Origin: Proteromonas lacertae | Taxonomy: Eukaryota; Sar; Bigyra; Opalinata; Proteromonadidae | Direction of reading: 5' to 3' | DNA: 50,314 bases | NCBI GenBank assembly: GCA_002245135.1 | Contig: NGBS01000910.1 | Coordinates: 1 to 50,314, forward strand | Shown here: in pieces, positions 33,301 through 46,600 of the stretch | Numbering within the stretch: position 1 is the stretch's first letter | Layout: each line of letters begins with the position of its first letter | The notes under the pieces: generated by a model | Databases searched by the model: none | What the model saw: the letters and a program-made list of their open reading frames with translations, nothing else | Told to the model about the DNA's origin: nothing | Translations under genes and position numbers: made by a program

Positions 33301-36300
33301 TCAGCTACCCATAAATAACCTGGCATTCCTTCTTTACTTAGATACTGTAATAATTCAGTTCGTGATTTATTGGGGTAAATTTGAGTAAATCCATCAGGAA
33401 TGCATTCTTTCCATTTATTATAAATGACTTTGCCTTCATCTACTTTCTTCTTTCTTATATTCAAAGCAGCTTTCATTTGTGTAAGACTAACTACAATATC
33501 ATTGAATTCATCTCTTCTGTAACCTAATAAACTGACAATATTGGCGAATTCTGATTCTAATTTACTGATTTCTCTGGAAATACGAAGTATATCATTACTT
33601 GTTAAATCTCGACTATGAGCCAATTGATCCTGTAGTTTTTTAATATTCATTTCTTTATTCTTAGCATCAGTGAGTGTATTCTTTAATACTTTATCACATA
33701 CTTTTCTCTTCCATTCAGCTAATTCTACACATTCTTCAATATGTTCGATTTCTTTATCATATTTTGTTATTTCAAATTGTAATTGTTCAGCTTTCAATGC
33801 AGAATCTGTTAATGCATATTTGATTGTATGACCAATTTGAGCTTCTACTGTTATTGAATATTTTGTTCTTGATGCTGAATTAATTACAATTTGATAAATA
33901 CCACTTATTACTGGAATAGCAATTGGTTCATGATGTATAATGATTCTTCCATTTTGTGTCTCTGTGTTTAGTATGACGTCATCTTCACCTGAATAACCAA
34001 TAGAAATTGATTTCTCTTCATTGGGTAATTTTCGATATAATGATGCACCAATTCTTCCAACAATATAACTACTTTCATTGCTATTATCTTTATGTAACAA
34101 CATACCTTTATAAGTAATAATCACTCTTAATTGAATGAAAGGAATATCATTTGGAACTTCAAATGTATGAACTCTTGTTTCTTGGATTAATAAACTACTT
34201 TGATTCACTTTAAAAATCTCTAAAAATTGATTGGTTATAATTAATCCATCCATTCCTTGTCTCAGTGTGTTTGGGACTTCACTCAGATCGTGTAATATCT
34301 TTGTTTTTAACATTGTTTCATTATCACGACTGTTTCTTACATTATCTGGATTGTAACGATTGTATATTTCATGACAAATTCTATTTTCTGGACTTAGTTG
34401 CTTTTTGGTTTTATATAATATTTGATAGAGTTTATCAAATATTAATTTTGGATATTTTTCTTGAGCTACTTTTCTTTCCTCTTCGCTGTACATTTCTGGA
34501 TATAAAACACAATCCAATATACACCATTCATTCTCATTTTCATTTCTATCTTCTGGTAACTTTGCTCTAATATTCACAACTCTTTTCTTCATTGAAACTA
34601 ATAAATCTTCTTCTTCTTCAGATAATTTGACATTTTTATCTTCACTATACCAATAATCTATTCCTTTGTTAAAATCAATAGTCTTTATCAGTGTATGTGC
34701 ATGTATTTCATCTCTATTTAGTAAGACAGGTAATGCTTCATTTAATCTATTTGGCATTGTACGAATATGAACCAATTGTTCTCTAGATAATTTAGTTTGA
34801 TATTCAGATTCGATATTTAATATATGTTGTGGATCACCTTCAATTCTTTCATATATATCAGGATTTAAGACTCGATCAATAGCAGTCCAATTTCTTTCAA
34901 TTTTATTTCTCACATTAAATGGCTTCTTCCTAATAATTACAGCTAAATTGTCATTCGATCCATATTGATAAGATTCTAGTCGTTTTCTTTTCGCCATTTC
35001 TTCACTCTGATCTTCCTCTGATCTTTGATCAATCATTGGACGAGAAACTGCTTGCTGGTATAACAGTGTATTTTCTTCATTTAAGACTCTTAATATTTCC
35101 AATTCCTTTAATACATCTTTATATCCAACATTATTCTCTTCTTGTAGTTTAATTTCTCTATCTCTTTCTTCTTGCCAAGTTTTTAACTTGTTTTCTAATT
35201 GTTCATATTCATGTTCTGAATTTTCTACGAATATTTTCTTATCTACTCTTTGTCTTATTCCTGCTTCGATGATTGATGTGTCTATATAGTTGGTTTTTAA
35301 TTTCTTTGCTCGATCTAACTCTTTTTGGATTAAATTCATTCTGTATTTACATTCAGCTATTTCTTTGTCTAGTAATACTTGTTTCTTTGTTGCATTTTCT
35401 TCATTATTTCTATGTTTAGCCTTTATCTTGTTCAAGTTTTCCATCATCTCATTACATTGTGTTTTTACTTCCAATATTTGTTTCTGCTTCTCTTTTAATA
35501 ACAACTGCAATCTTTGAACACCTATATCAGCTTCTTCAAGGATTTTTGTTGCGGCTTGATATTGAGGTTCGGCTCGTTCAATGGCTCGATTCAAATCTTC
35601 TTTTTCTTCTGTAAACTCTTTGATTTGGTTATTTGCAGTTACAACAGCTTCTCCAGTACCTTCCTTATTTACTTTCCTTGCAGCTTTCAAAGCTTTGCAG
35701 ATACACCTATATTGTCGATTCATCCTCAATATCTCTTCAGAAGCAACTTCTTTTGCATTTACAACGGTCTCTCTTGATCTTAAAGCAGCAATCTTCCTTT
35801 CTTTCAACTCATTCACTTCATACTTCAACATTGCGAATTTAACGAGTAATTCATACAACTCTGGTTTATTCATATCAGAATATGTCTGCTTAATCTGTTC
35901 TCGAATATTCTTCTCATTTAGATCACTATCAATATTCGTCAAATCTTCTAATCTTTTTCTTGACTCTTCTTCTTCTTCTATCATCTCTTTTTCTCTTTCA
36001 GCTGCATTTAATCTCAACTCCATTTCCTCTTCTTCCTTATTATGATCATCAGTATATAGATCTTGCACTCCTTTAATAAACATCTTTGCATATTCTGATT
36101 GAACTTTCCATCTTTTCATCTCCTTCTCCCACTTCACATATCTTTCCATACTTCTATCTTCAATTACCATCAATCTTCTTTCCATATACATATTCTGCTT
36201 TTCTGTCATTTTTTCATGTTTTATTCTATACCTTTCAATCTCTTCTTTGAGTAATTCTTCATCTTGTTTCTTGACTTGATCTTTTTCAAATATTATTCTT

Positions 36301-39300
36301 AGTCTTCGTATTTCTTCCTGTTTTTTTCTATTTTCTTCCCGTATTTGATTGATTTCTTTTTGTTTCTTTTCATCTTCAATTTCATCTAATATTACATTCT
36401 TTAATCTTTCTTTTAATTCATCACCACTTCCACCTCCATAAATTCCTCTTTTTCTTAATTCAAATCTTAATGCTAAATTTCCTCCTAAATCATATAATTG
36501 TTTGATTTGTTTAATTATTGATTGAATTAATTCATCACCTTCTAATCCTTCATAATTGATATCTAAATGTGTTAAATTATTGATTATATCTTGTTTTTGT
36601 TTTCTTGTTTGATATTCTTCATCTCTTGGTGGTTTATTCATATTTTCTATTCTTTCTTTTTCTTCTTTTTCCTTTTCCTCTTCTATTCTTGCTTCTTCTA
36701 TTTGTTCTTTATATTTCTCCACTGTTTTACCATAAGCATATTTTCCATACTGTCTAAAATCTCCTTCTCCACGATGAATATCTGGATAAATCTTATGTTT
36801 TTTAGCATGATAATGTTTCAACGGATTTTCTTTATTTTCACCTAATAAAGCACCACTGTAATTACTATCAACTTCAACACCACTCAATTCTTCATATAAA
36901 TCATCATATATATCAATTATCTCTTTTAATTCATCAATAAAGAAAGCTGTTCTTTCTAGTAATATATCATGACCAGCATTTGTCCATACTGAATAAATGC
37001 ATTTTCCTTTTACATTATTATTAATACAATCCTCTAAAGAATCTAAGGTTTTTACATTTGGTATTGAGTGTAGAATATAATCAGAATTAGTAGGGTAAAT
37101 CAACTGATCATTCACTGAACCTAGTATAAATACTGGTATATTTAAATTAGAGATTTTACTACATAAGTTTTCAGATTTTATTGCACATTTTAACAAAGGT
37201 ATTGCGGATTCATCTACACAATCACTATGAGTTGATTTCATCCAACTGAAACAGAGTCTTGAATACTGTTGCATTACTTTATCCAAGCCTTTTAATTGTA
37301 AATAATCTTGAGAAAATAACAAGTTTATTATATTATGATATCTTTCATTGATTGATGGATTTTTAACCATTTTTACTACATGTGTTAATGATTCATGTAA
37401 GTCTTCATCTATACAACAAAATGGATTTGAGAAAAAACATAATTTGATTGATTTTTGGAAATAGTATAAATTATCATCATTCTTTAAATTATTACACATC
37501 CAGTTTAATAATATATTAGATCCGTTTCCACAACCACAAACTAACCTCAAGCATTTTTGGTTATAACCCCAAATTTTTCGTTGAATAACCTCTTTTATAA
37601 ACTTGTGTAAAACAGATGATAGATATTTAGTGGATAATTCCTGTTTCTTTGGATATACAGAATAAGAATAACCTGGTAAAGAAGGGATTAATATTTTACA
37701 ATGAGAATAATCAACAACAAATGGATAAATTAATTTCTGTAATACTTCAGTTGGTTGAAAAAAGTCAGGAATTAATAATATTTCTACCATATTCTTAAAC
37801 TCTTTATCTTCAGTAACTTTATTATCTAACAATGAATAATTTAACATCACTTTATCATCATCACCTAATTCAATTACATTTAATTTCTCTTTCTCAATAT
37901 ATTTCAACATTTCATTCTTTTTATTTTCATATTCTTCTTCTTCATTATCTTCTTCACCTTCACCTTTATTAATATTATCAAAATTATTTGTATTATTCAA
38001 GCCTCCTACAGTTTGTCTTGTTCCAATAGCAGGTAATGATTGAGATTGTGATGTTTTTCTCATTTGATTCTGTTTCTTGTTTATTTCATCATAAGTTTTT
38101 TTAGTTTGTGGTCTTGACCAAGTTGCTACTTCATATGGTTCAGTTTCATTCAATGATGAGAATTTTGCAGATTCTTCTATCTCATTATAATGTTTTGCCT
38201 CTTCACGTGCTAATGTTCTTACTTTGGTGATTGTTGTTGTTGTTAATGGACGGATATTATTATTATTATTATTATTATTAGCTGTTGATGTAGATGCTTT
38301 TGATGATGTTGTTGATTCTCTATTCACTTTTGGTGTTTTTGAAATAGGTTTTTTATTATAACTGCTAGTATTTGGTCTTGAGTTTGTAGCACCACTAGTT
38401 GTATTTGGTCTGGATGTTGATACTGATGAAGATAACGTCATTCCTAAATTTTGTATATTTTCATCGAATATAAATTGTTCTAATTCTTCTGCACCGAATA
38501 AACCATCTCTATTACGTGGGAAATAGAGTGAAATCTCTTCAAATACTTCATTACTGACTCTCATTCCTACATTCTCTATACCTGGCTTTAAATCCTAAAT
38601 AAATAAATATCAATATTATATATACTGATATTGGAATATTACCTAAATTATTTGGATCAAAATAACTCATCAAATCATCAACTGTTAATGATGAGTCTTG
38701 ATCTAACGTGTTTCTCAAAGCAGTTTGTAGATTTCGTAATAATGTATAACCTGCTTCTTTTATTTCATCTTTTGGTAAGGAATAAATATTTAAAATCTAA
38801 TTTAATAATAATAATTATAATAATAATTAATATAAATACTTCTACATGGATTGGTTTACTAAACCAAACATAATGTTGATTATCTTCATAATATTCCATT
38901 TTTGCATTAATTACTCTGACTGTATGATTGTTAGTCTTTGGATCAATATGAGCATCTTCAATTACATGACATAATTTCTCAGTAATTCTTTCTATCGGAT
39001 TTTGAAGTTTTGGTGTTCTATTTTCTACTAAATGATCCTATTTAAAAATAAGTAAATAAATAATAATATTATACTTCAGAAGTACTATGATATTCACCTT
39101 CCAATATATTTATAAATGGAATACTCTCCTGTAAAGCAATTAATTCGTATAACCATGCTTTGTCATATGAGAGTTGTTTTAAAGATTGAAGTGTGATAGT
39201 TTGATGCTCTCCACTCACATACCATGCTATACAACATGGTAGTTCATCTATTAATTTGGTTGTTGCGTGTAAAGCGACTCTTTCATATAAATAATCTAAC

Positions 39301-39577
39301 ACATATTGTAATCTGTTATTAGGTGGAGCTTTAGTAGCTGATTTTTGTAGTGTATCCTTTTGTAAACCTTTATCTGGTAATGGCTTCTTATAAACAGTTC
39401 CATCTTCTTTTGATGATATCCATCGAATTGGATCTCCTGCTTTGAATAATATAACATCTGGTATTTTCATTTTTAGACTAACGAATCAAATAAGACTCTA
39501 TACGGTGTATCAGTTTTTCCACATGAACTCCATATGGACTGAAAAACCCATTCAGTACTAACTATTTCATTATCCAT
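30393..39577 (-). CDS. Giant (about 3000-residue) coiled-coil/IQ protein with a catalytically dead alpha/beta-hydrolase domain
   Basis: A 2723-codon exon (38564-30393) plus three 5' exons starting at ATG 39577 (MDNEIVSTEWVFQSIWSSCG). Not identified as a known family. In the large exon: EF-hand-like FPRNRDGLFGAEELEQF (residues 14-30); Ser/Thr/Asn-rich region (45-215); alpha/beta-hydrolase fold (about 255-560) in which the nucleophile elbow is CGCGNGSN, lacking Ser, while Asp (GSVNDQLIYP) and His (NAGHDILLER) remain; a SAP-like helix pair (about 690-725); coiled coil (735-1190); a repeated W..xDRVLxPExY module at about 1221, 1345, 1783 and 1873; a beta-rich C2-like domain (about 1475-1575); two IQ motifs (IIKIQSYIRGHLGRK, ICIQRVYRGHVDR, about 2485-2525) for calmodulin; and a Lys/Glu tail. 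The composition suits an axonemal or cytoskeletal scaffold (inference). The 5' part has one-base phase problems near 39485 and 38640. Confidence 0.8.
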
Positions 39578-39722
39578 TGTGTTTTATGAATTTGAATAAA
39601 ACGAAAAAAAATTCTGGTGTTCCAAACTTTTCAATCAAAAATAATTTTCATTAATTCTATAACAAAATGGTATATAAATACATAATAAATATTTCATTAC
39701 AATTTTCTTATATTTATAGTCT

Positions 39723-40449
39723 ATGTCAAAAAGTAGTAAAATGCTAAATTATATTAATTACAGAATGAGAGTAACAATACAAGATAGGTATTTTATTTAT
39801 GTTTATTAAAATCTAGTCGAACCTTAGTAGGAACATTCCTTGCATTTGATAAACATATGAACATGGTTTTAGCAGATTGTGAAGAATTTAGAAAAATAAA
39901 TACAAAAAAAGGCCCATCGCAAACAATTCCAGGAATAGTAGAAGAACGAGAGGAAAAAAGAACACTAGGATTAGTAATTTTAAGAGGTGAGAATGTAGTT
40001 AGTTTACAAGTAGAAGGACCACCTCCATCAAATAGACCATCATCCTTTTTGTCTGCTGGACCAGGTACTGCTACAGCAGCTGGAAGAGGAATGGGAATTA
40101 TGGGAGGTATGCATATTATTTTATATATTTTGTTTATATAGGACCTCCAAGAGGTTTAGCAGGTCCAATAAGAGGATTAGGAGGACCAAATGCAGCTATG
40201 ATGACACCTGGTCAAGTGATAACTCAAGCTGGACCAGTACCAGCCAGAGGACAGATGCCACCAATGCCACCAATGGGTATGCCAGGTATGCCACCTATGG
40301 GAATGATGCCTCCTGGAATGATGCCACCTCCGCCAGGTATGGGAAGAGGAATGCCACCAGGTATGCCAGGTATGATGCCACCCGGAATGGGAAGAGGTAT
40401 ACCTGGAATGCCAGGAATGCCTGGAATGCCACCACGTGGACCTCAATAA
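39723..40449 (+). CDS. SNRPB: Small nuclear ribonucleoprotein SmB/B'
   Basis: Core Sm-ring protein of U1, U2, U4 and U5 snRNPs. The start [20 protein letters not shown] then [17 protein letters not shown] is Sm motif 1; [28 protein letters not shown] then QVEGPPP covers Sm motif 2. The tail is rich in Pro, Gly and Met ([14 protein letters not shown] type), as in SmB, where it binds WW and GYF domains. Two introns: a 29-nt one at 39789-39817 and a 35-nt one at 40107-40141. Both are phase-consistent, with no frame breaks. TAA at 40447-40449. Head to head with the giant gene, 145 bp between starts. Confidence 0.94.
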
Positions 40450-40603
40450 AATGTATCTTATGTTATAATGTTTTATGGGGAAGAGAAAATACTTGCACTC
40501 ATGTAATTTTGAGTTTGCTTCGAAAATTTTTAAAAATAACTGTTCAGAGAAATAAAAGCTTGAAGACTTGATTGATGTTGTATAACGATTATTGTAGTTT
40601 TTC

Positions 40604-43600
40604 ATGTTATTCTTATTATTCTTATTTTGTACGGCTGCTTCAGCATTAGAAACGAGATATTTTATATCTACTGAATCAATTTATCCTAGTGGTTTTAACT
40701 TAATCTTGACTTACTATGAAACATCGACAGATATTAAAATAGAAAAGTATAACCCAACTCCACCCATTACAAATAATAATTTAAATGAGACCATTGTACA
40801 GTTTAAAAAAGACCACTCAGATCAGGATATGTTCTTTGCTTATCTTCCTGATGTTAATATGACATTCCTTAATATTATAGCAGAGCAGCAAAATATATAT
40901 ATATGGAACGCTATGAACACTGAAGTGGAAGTTTGTTATTCAAAAATAATTTCTGGTTATTACACAACAACCAGTTCTTTGAGATGTATATATTTATAAC
41001 CATATTATATATCAATAGGTTCTGATGCTAATGATAATACTATTCTTGATAGTGCTTTTGTCATTGATGAAACATTAGAAAATGGGTTGAAAGAACACAT
41101 TAAAACGGCTTTTACTTATCTTAGAGCTTATAAACAAGATATGGTAATTTCAAAAGACACCGAAGTCACTGCAGTAGTGAATAAAATAAAAGAAAGAATT
41201 ACTCAAGCCGATTGTACTGAGTTTGACATCTATTATTTTTCAAAAGAAGATACTATTCGTACTGCAATCAAAGCAAAAATTAATAGTGCTGGTCTTGCTG
41301 CAGATGAAATTAAAAAAATTATCTATGTTTTTACACCAGTATATGGAAGAGAAAAAGTATTGGGTGTTTTAGAAAATGATGGTAGTTTTATGATATCTGA
41401 AGCATTGTTATTATCTGACGTTTTTCTTACAAAACTTCAAACAGCTAATGGTGGAACTAAGCCATCTAATAAACAATTTAGTTTAGAATCAATAGTTTTA
41501 TACCAACACATTAACTTATACTATCAAATAGGAGAAAAGCTTGAGGATTTTTCGAGCACAAGTGATATATTATATACAGGATATAAACAAGCCAATTTTA
41601 AAGTTGATGGAATGACATTTGGTATTAATCCTGGTAATATTTTGATTTCTGATGTTTACAGTGGTGCATTGAAAAGCAGTGAAGCTAATTATTTAGATGA
41701 AGATACAGTTAGTAAAATTAGTTTATCATCTGATGTTTCTTATTCATTCTTAAATGGAATACCAAAAGATACTATTTGTAATGTATTAGAATCTCAAACT
41801 GCATACAAGCCTGATGTAATTTATGTGGCATTAATGACATATAGAGTAAAAATTAGTGGAAATCAATTTGCTCCATTTGAAAAGAATGTTATTAGTTCAT
41901 TTACTGCTGCTATTGATTATTTTAATAAAAATGTATAGTTATATTTTCATTTTAATATTATTATTATATATAGAAACCAGTCTTGAATAAACCAATAGTT
42001 CCAATTTATATTGATTTATCTATTACACCACAAGAGGTATTTGAAGAGTTTAAGGATTATGCTAGTAGATTCAATATTGTTGGTATATTTAGCACTGCTG
42101 AAGCTGAACATATGAATAGTTTTCTATCTTTATTGAATGATGATGGTACTATTGATTATTTATATATTCATGTTACACCTGAAGCTGGTAATACTTGTAG
42201 AAAGAATGTTTTATCTATATCCTTTTAATTTTTTTATGTTTATTTTTCTTTAATTTCTATGTAAGGAGCTAGTATTTATTCATTATGGAAATATGGTTTA
42301 CAAACCTTAAAGACAACTACAGGAATTACAAACTTATATATAGTAAGAACACTTGGTTATTTTTCAACCAATACATTTTACAGTATTACAAACCTAACTC
42401 AAACTATTGGTGGATTTAATATTATCGATAATTACTTAGAAAGATCCAATACTGAGGTTCAAGCTGCTAATGCATGTCAATTATTGAGTAGTGCTTGTGA
42501 AAAAGCTGATCCTGATGGAGGTGGTAGATGTATTGTTGTGAATATAATGGAGAGAGATTACCACTCATTATTCTTCCAGAAATATAATGAAAATAACAAA
42601 TTATCGCCTCAGAATCAACCTGTTGTGTCATTCACATTAGATGAAGCTGTAATGGAATCTAATTGGACTATTGTATATTAAATTTATTTATTTATTATTT
42701 AGTATGATGGTCATTATGTTATTAATTATTACTTTGATTCATTAGATACTTTTAAAGCTGAAGAGTATAAGGGAAGAATGATAAATTCGTCTGTAATAAA
42801 ATCATATAATACAACTACAGCAACAACTGCATTTGCATATTCATCATTATTCTTATTAGCAAATGTATAAATGTTATATATTATTGATTGTATTATTTTT
42901 TTTTATAGAGTATTGAAATTGCTCGTTCTACTAATCATGATAGTATAAACCAAATGATTGTTTATTCACGAAGTATTGAAGGACCTGGAGGAAGAGTTGA
43001 ATGGAATTCACAAGGTAATATCAACTGTGAATTGCATTTAGGTAAAATCAATGCAACTAATAATCAAATCGAATCAGTTTCAACTTCCTTGTATATTGAA
43101 CAAACTAATGCTTATATGGATATAAAGAAAAGATGTACTTGGCTTGATGGAACTGATACAATCACTCAATTCTATGAAATTGTGTTTTTGTATGTTACTG
43201 ATGATTATTTTAAAGATTATATTGATGAATATACCAATTATGCTAATGTTATGATTGCCAATTTCAACAATGATGATGGTATAAACCGAAGACTTTTACA
43301 AGGAACAATACATACATTTGACACTATTGCTGCATTGAAAGACTATGTGGAAAAGAATGCAAATGACAGTAATATATTAGCATTTATAGGAACTACAACA
43401 AACGAACAAAGAGATGCAATTCATGATATTTTAGTGAAATATGATAAATTATTATTCAGTGTACATCCAAGTGAAGGTGAAAGATGTTATGATAATATAA
43501 TTCAAGTAGGAAGATATCCTAATCATTATGCTATTGCTCTTTCTGCATTTGCTTGGCATTCCTCACCATCTAGAAAGTGTGCGATTGTTGTGGCTGATAG

Positions 43601-46600
43601 TAACTTTACTAAGAATGTAGGTGAAATGGTATATCAAACTATATCGACTGTTGAATTAATGAATTGCTCGATTTATACTATTACTGATGAATATAAGATA
43701 GATAATTTTACTACTGATATTACGAATTATACTGATGATAATATGCTTATATTTACATTGTTAGGAGGTAAAATTAATGACTTATTAGGAAGTATGAAAG
43801 AGAATAACTTAACATCTGATGTTTATACTGTTGTTTCTTTAGATTCATTACCAACCTTTGTTACAACTGAAGACGATAGATGGGTAGGTCATTACATTTT
43901 AACATCTTATCTTTATACTGAAGTAAACGATGCAAATGATGTTTTAGTTAAGACATTCTCAACTGCATTTGGTAATAGTGATAGATTATTGAATGAACAT
44001 TCAATTAATATGTATTCAGCTTTAACTATGTTAAAAACTGCATATGAACAATCTACTCAGAAAGTATTAAGTGAAATCAAAAGACAGTTGAATCAATTAA
44101 CACAATCATTACCAATTGGTACTATTTCTGTTAATGCTGATAATTGTTTTTCTAACTTTTATGTTATAATGCAAGTGAATGAAACATATGGATTTGAAAT
44201 TAAATTGAGTAATTTAAGTCCAATGAAATTATCACCATATTTAACATATGTATATTTTATCTTATTTATGTTAATTATAGAGAGCTGATGGTAAAAACGA
44301 AACTTGTGAATTATCATCTTCATCATCAGATACTTCATCAATTGTTATAGTAGTTATAATCAATGAAAATGAAGAAACTATCTTCTTCTTAATGAATCAA
44401 TATATGGTAAATAACAATGAATTAGATACTTCAATTGTATTGGTCAAATATTATTGTGATAATGTTACAGCCAGTGATATTACTGAATCTCAAATTGTAG
44501 TTACTTCTTGTAGTATTGAGTATCAGAATAAATATATCCAAGATAATCCAGATTTATTATTAATATCACTTGTTAATAAAGATGAAGATGTTTGTAATAA
44601 TAGAATGTATATTTTAATATATATTTAAAATAGTATTGAATTAGGATCTTTCCCTAGTCAAAGAATTATTCCATATATTTCATACTTTATGTCTTACTTC
44701 AATCCAAATACAATGGTATTAGTAAGTAGCACATTAATTGGTACAGCTGAAGATACATTATTGAATAATACAATTGAAAATATGGGTGGTTTTATTAAGA
44801 ATTATATCGTTATTAATGAATCGAATATAGAAACTGCTTTGGAAGATATTCAGAATTTCGTTAGTTCATATAAATTATCAATTCCTGATGGTGGTGTTTT
44901 CTTAAACTATTTAACTAATCAAGAATGCCATGATGAAGTATTTAAAGTCTACAATCAATCAATGATGAATGATTATAAAAGTGTAGAAGAAGCATCATTA
45001 GATTTCCCTATAATCAGTTGGCAAAAAGAATATTTCATTGATTTAGATCCAAAGTTAAAAGTTGGTCATTATGTTATTGCCTCTTTACATGCTGATGAAA
45101 CAACAGCACCTAAGATCTTCAATATTGGTGTTAATCTCTTTGGTGAAAATTATTTAGTTCCAAAGGTTGAATCTAGAGCAATAGTAGCCTATGAAATATT
45201 AATTGAAGTATATATTTCAACTCAAGATTTTAGTAAGGATTCTGTTTACAAATATATTAATTCTAATAAGTTGTCCACATCATTTGGTGAAGTAGAAATA
45301 TCAGAAGATGATACTACAATTCCATTCCCAATAACTACACTTACAAGTGATATAAATGGAGATTTGACTATCAAACAAACACTGACACTTGATTGGCCAG
45401 CTGAAAGTTTCAGACATACATTTAATCTAGAACAATATACAATTTGTAGTAAAGAGATAGGTAGTAATTATACATATCCATCTATAAAAGTTCTTATTCT
45501 TAATCCCATTCTCTGGTGATTATACTTTCTTAAGTAATGAAATGATTAATGGATATTTAGCTGCTGTAGATTATATTAATCAACATGATAAAGGTATTCA
45601 TGGAATGATGGTTATTCCTGAAGTTATTAACATTGCAAATGATGTTGAGATTGCAAAGTATTCATTAGCAAGAGCTGTCAATGAATCAAAAACATTAATT
45701 GTCTTTGGATCATCCATTACAGAGATTAGAAAAGAAATAATAGAAGATTTGGAAGATAATGGACTGATTTTATTCTATCCATTCTTATATGAAGGTTATG
45801 AATGTAGTAAAAATATTATCTACATGAATTCACCATTTACTGAATATATATTACCAACAATATCTTATGTCTATAGAAGTTTAAGTAGTGATATATTTAT
45901 ACTATACACTGATAATGAAAGAAACTCAATGGATGCTGCAAATGCAGCAGAAGAGTTAAAGAAAAGAGGTATAAATGTTATTAGAAGTTTAAGAATACCA
46001 GTGGATCAATATCAAATGAATATTATATTGAATATCATTGTTAATGAAATGAAACAAGGTGTTATATTGTCATTCTTAGAAGGAGATTCCAATTACTGAT
46101 TTCTTAATAGAATTAAAGTCAAAATATAATTCTGACACTTATAAAGTTGTTTCATTTAATTTAGGAATTATCTCAAGTGATAAATGAATCATTATGGCAG
46201 TATTATGATGGTCATTATTTCGTGAATGGTTTACATAAAGAATTATTCAAAGATAAAACAATCATTGATATTGCAAATAATCGTTATTCGTTTATTACAG
46301 AACAACCTGCTCCATTACCATTATTATCTGTAGTGATAGCTGCAAGAGCTTTAGGAAGTGTAGAATTCAATCAAAGTGAAGAAATACCTTATACATTTGA
46401 TGCATTCTTTGAAGCAATTCATAAGGTTGATGTTAGTGATATTGTTGAAAATGTAACTATTAATTCTAATAATCAATTATCATTCTATATGGATTTAATT
46501 AGAGTAACATATAATGCAGAGGATAAAACTCATACTGAAGAAATCATTATAAATATTAATCATAAAACTGATATAAATCCATTATTCTACTCAATACAAT

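Noticed and set aside
35581-36045. 154-codon and other plus-strand frames inside the giant exon
   Set aside because: Phe/Ser/Leu-rich antisense shadows of a Lys/Glu-rich coiled coil; no start context or homology.
40177-40605. 142-codon minus-strand frame rich in Trp, His and Arg
   Set aside because: Antisense of the SmB Pro/Gly/Met repeat; SmB itself is certain.
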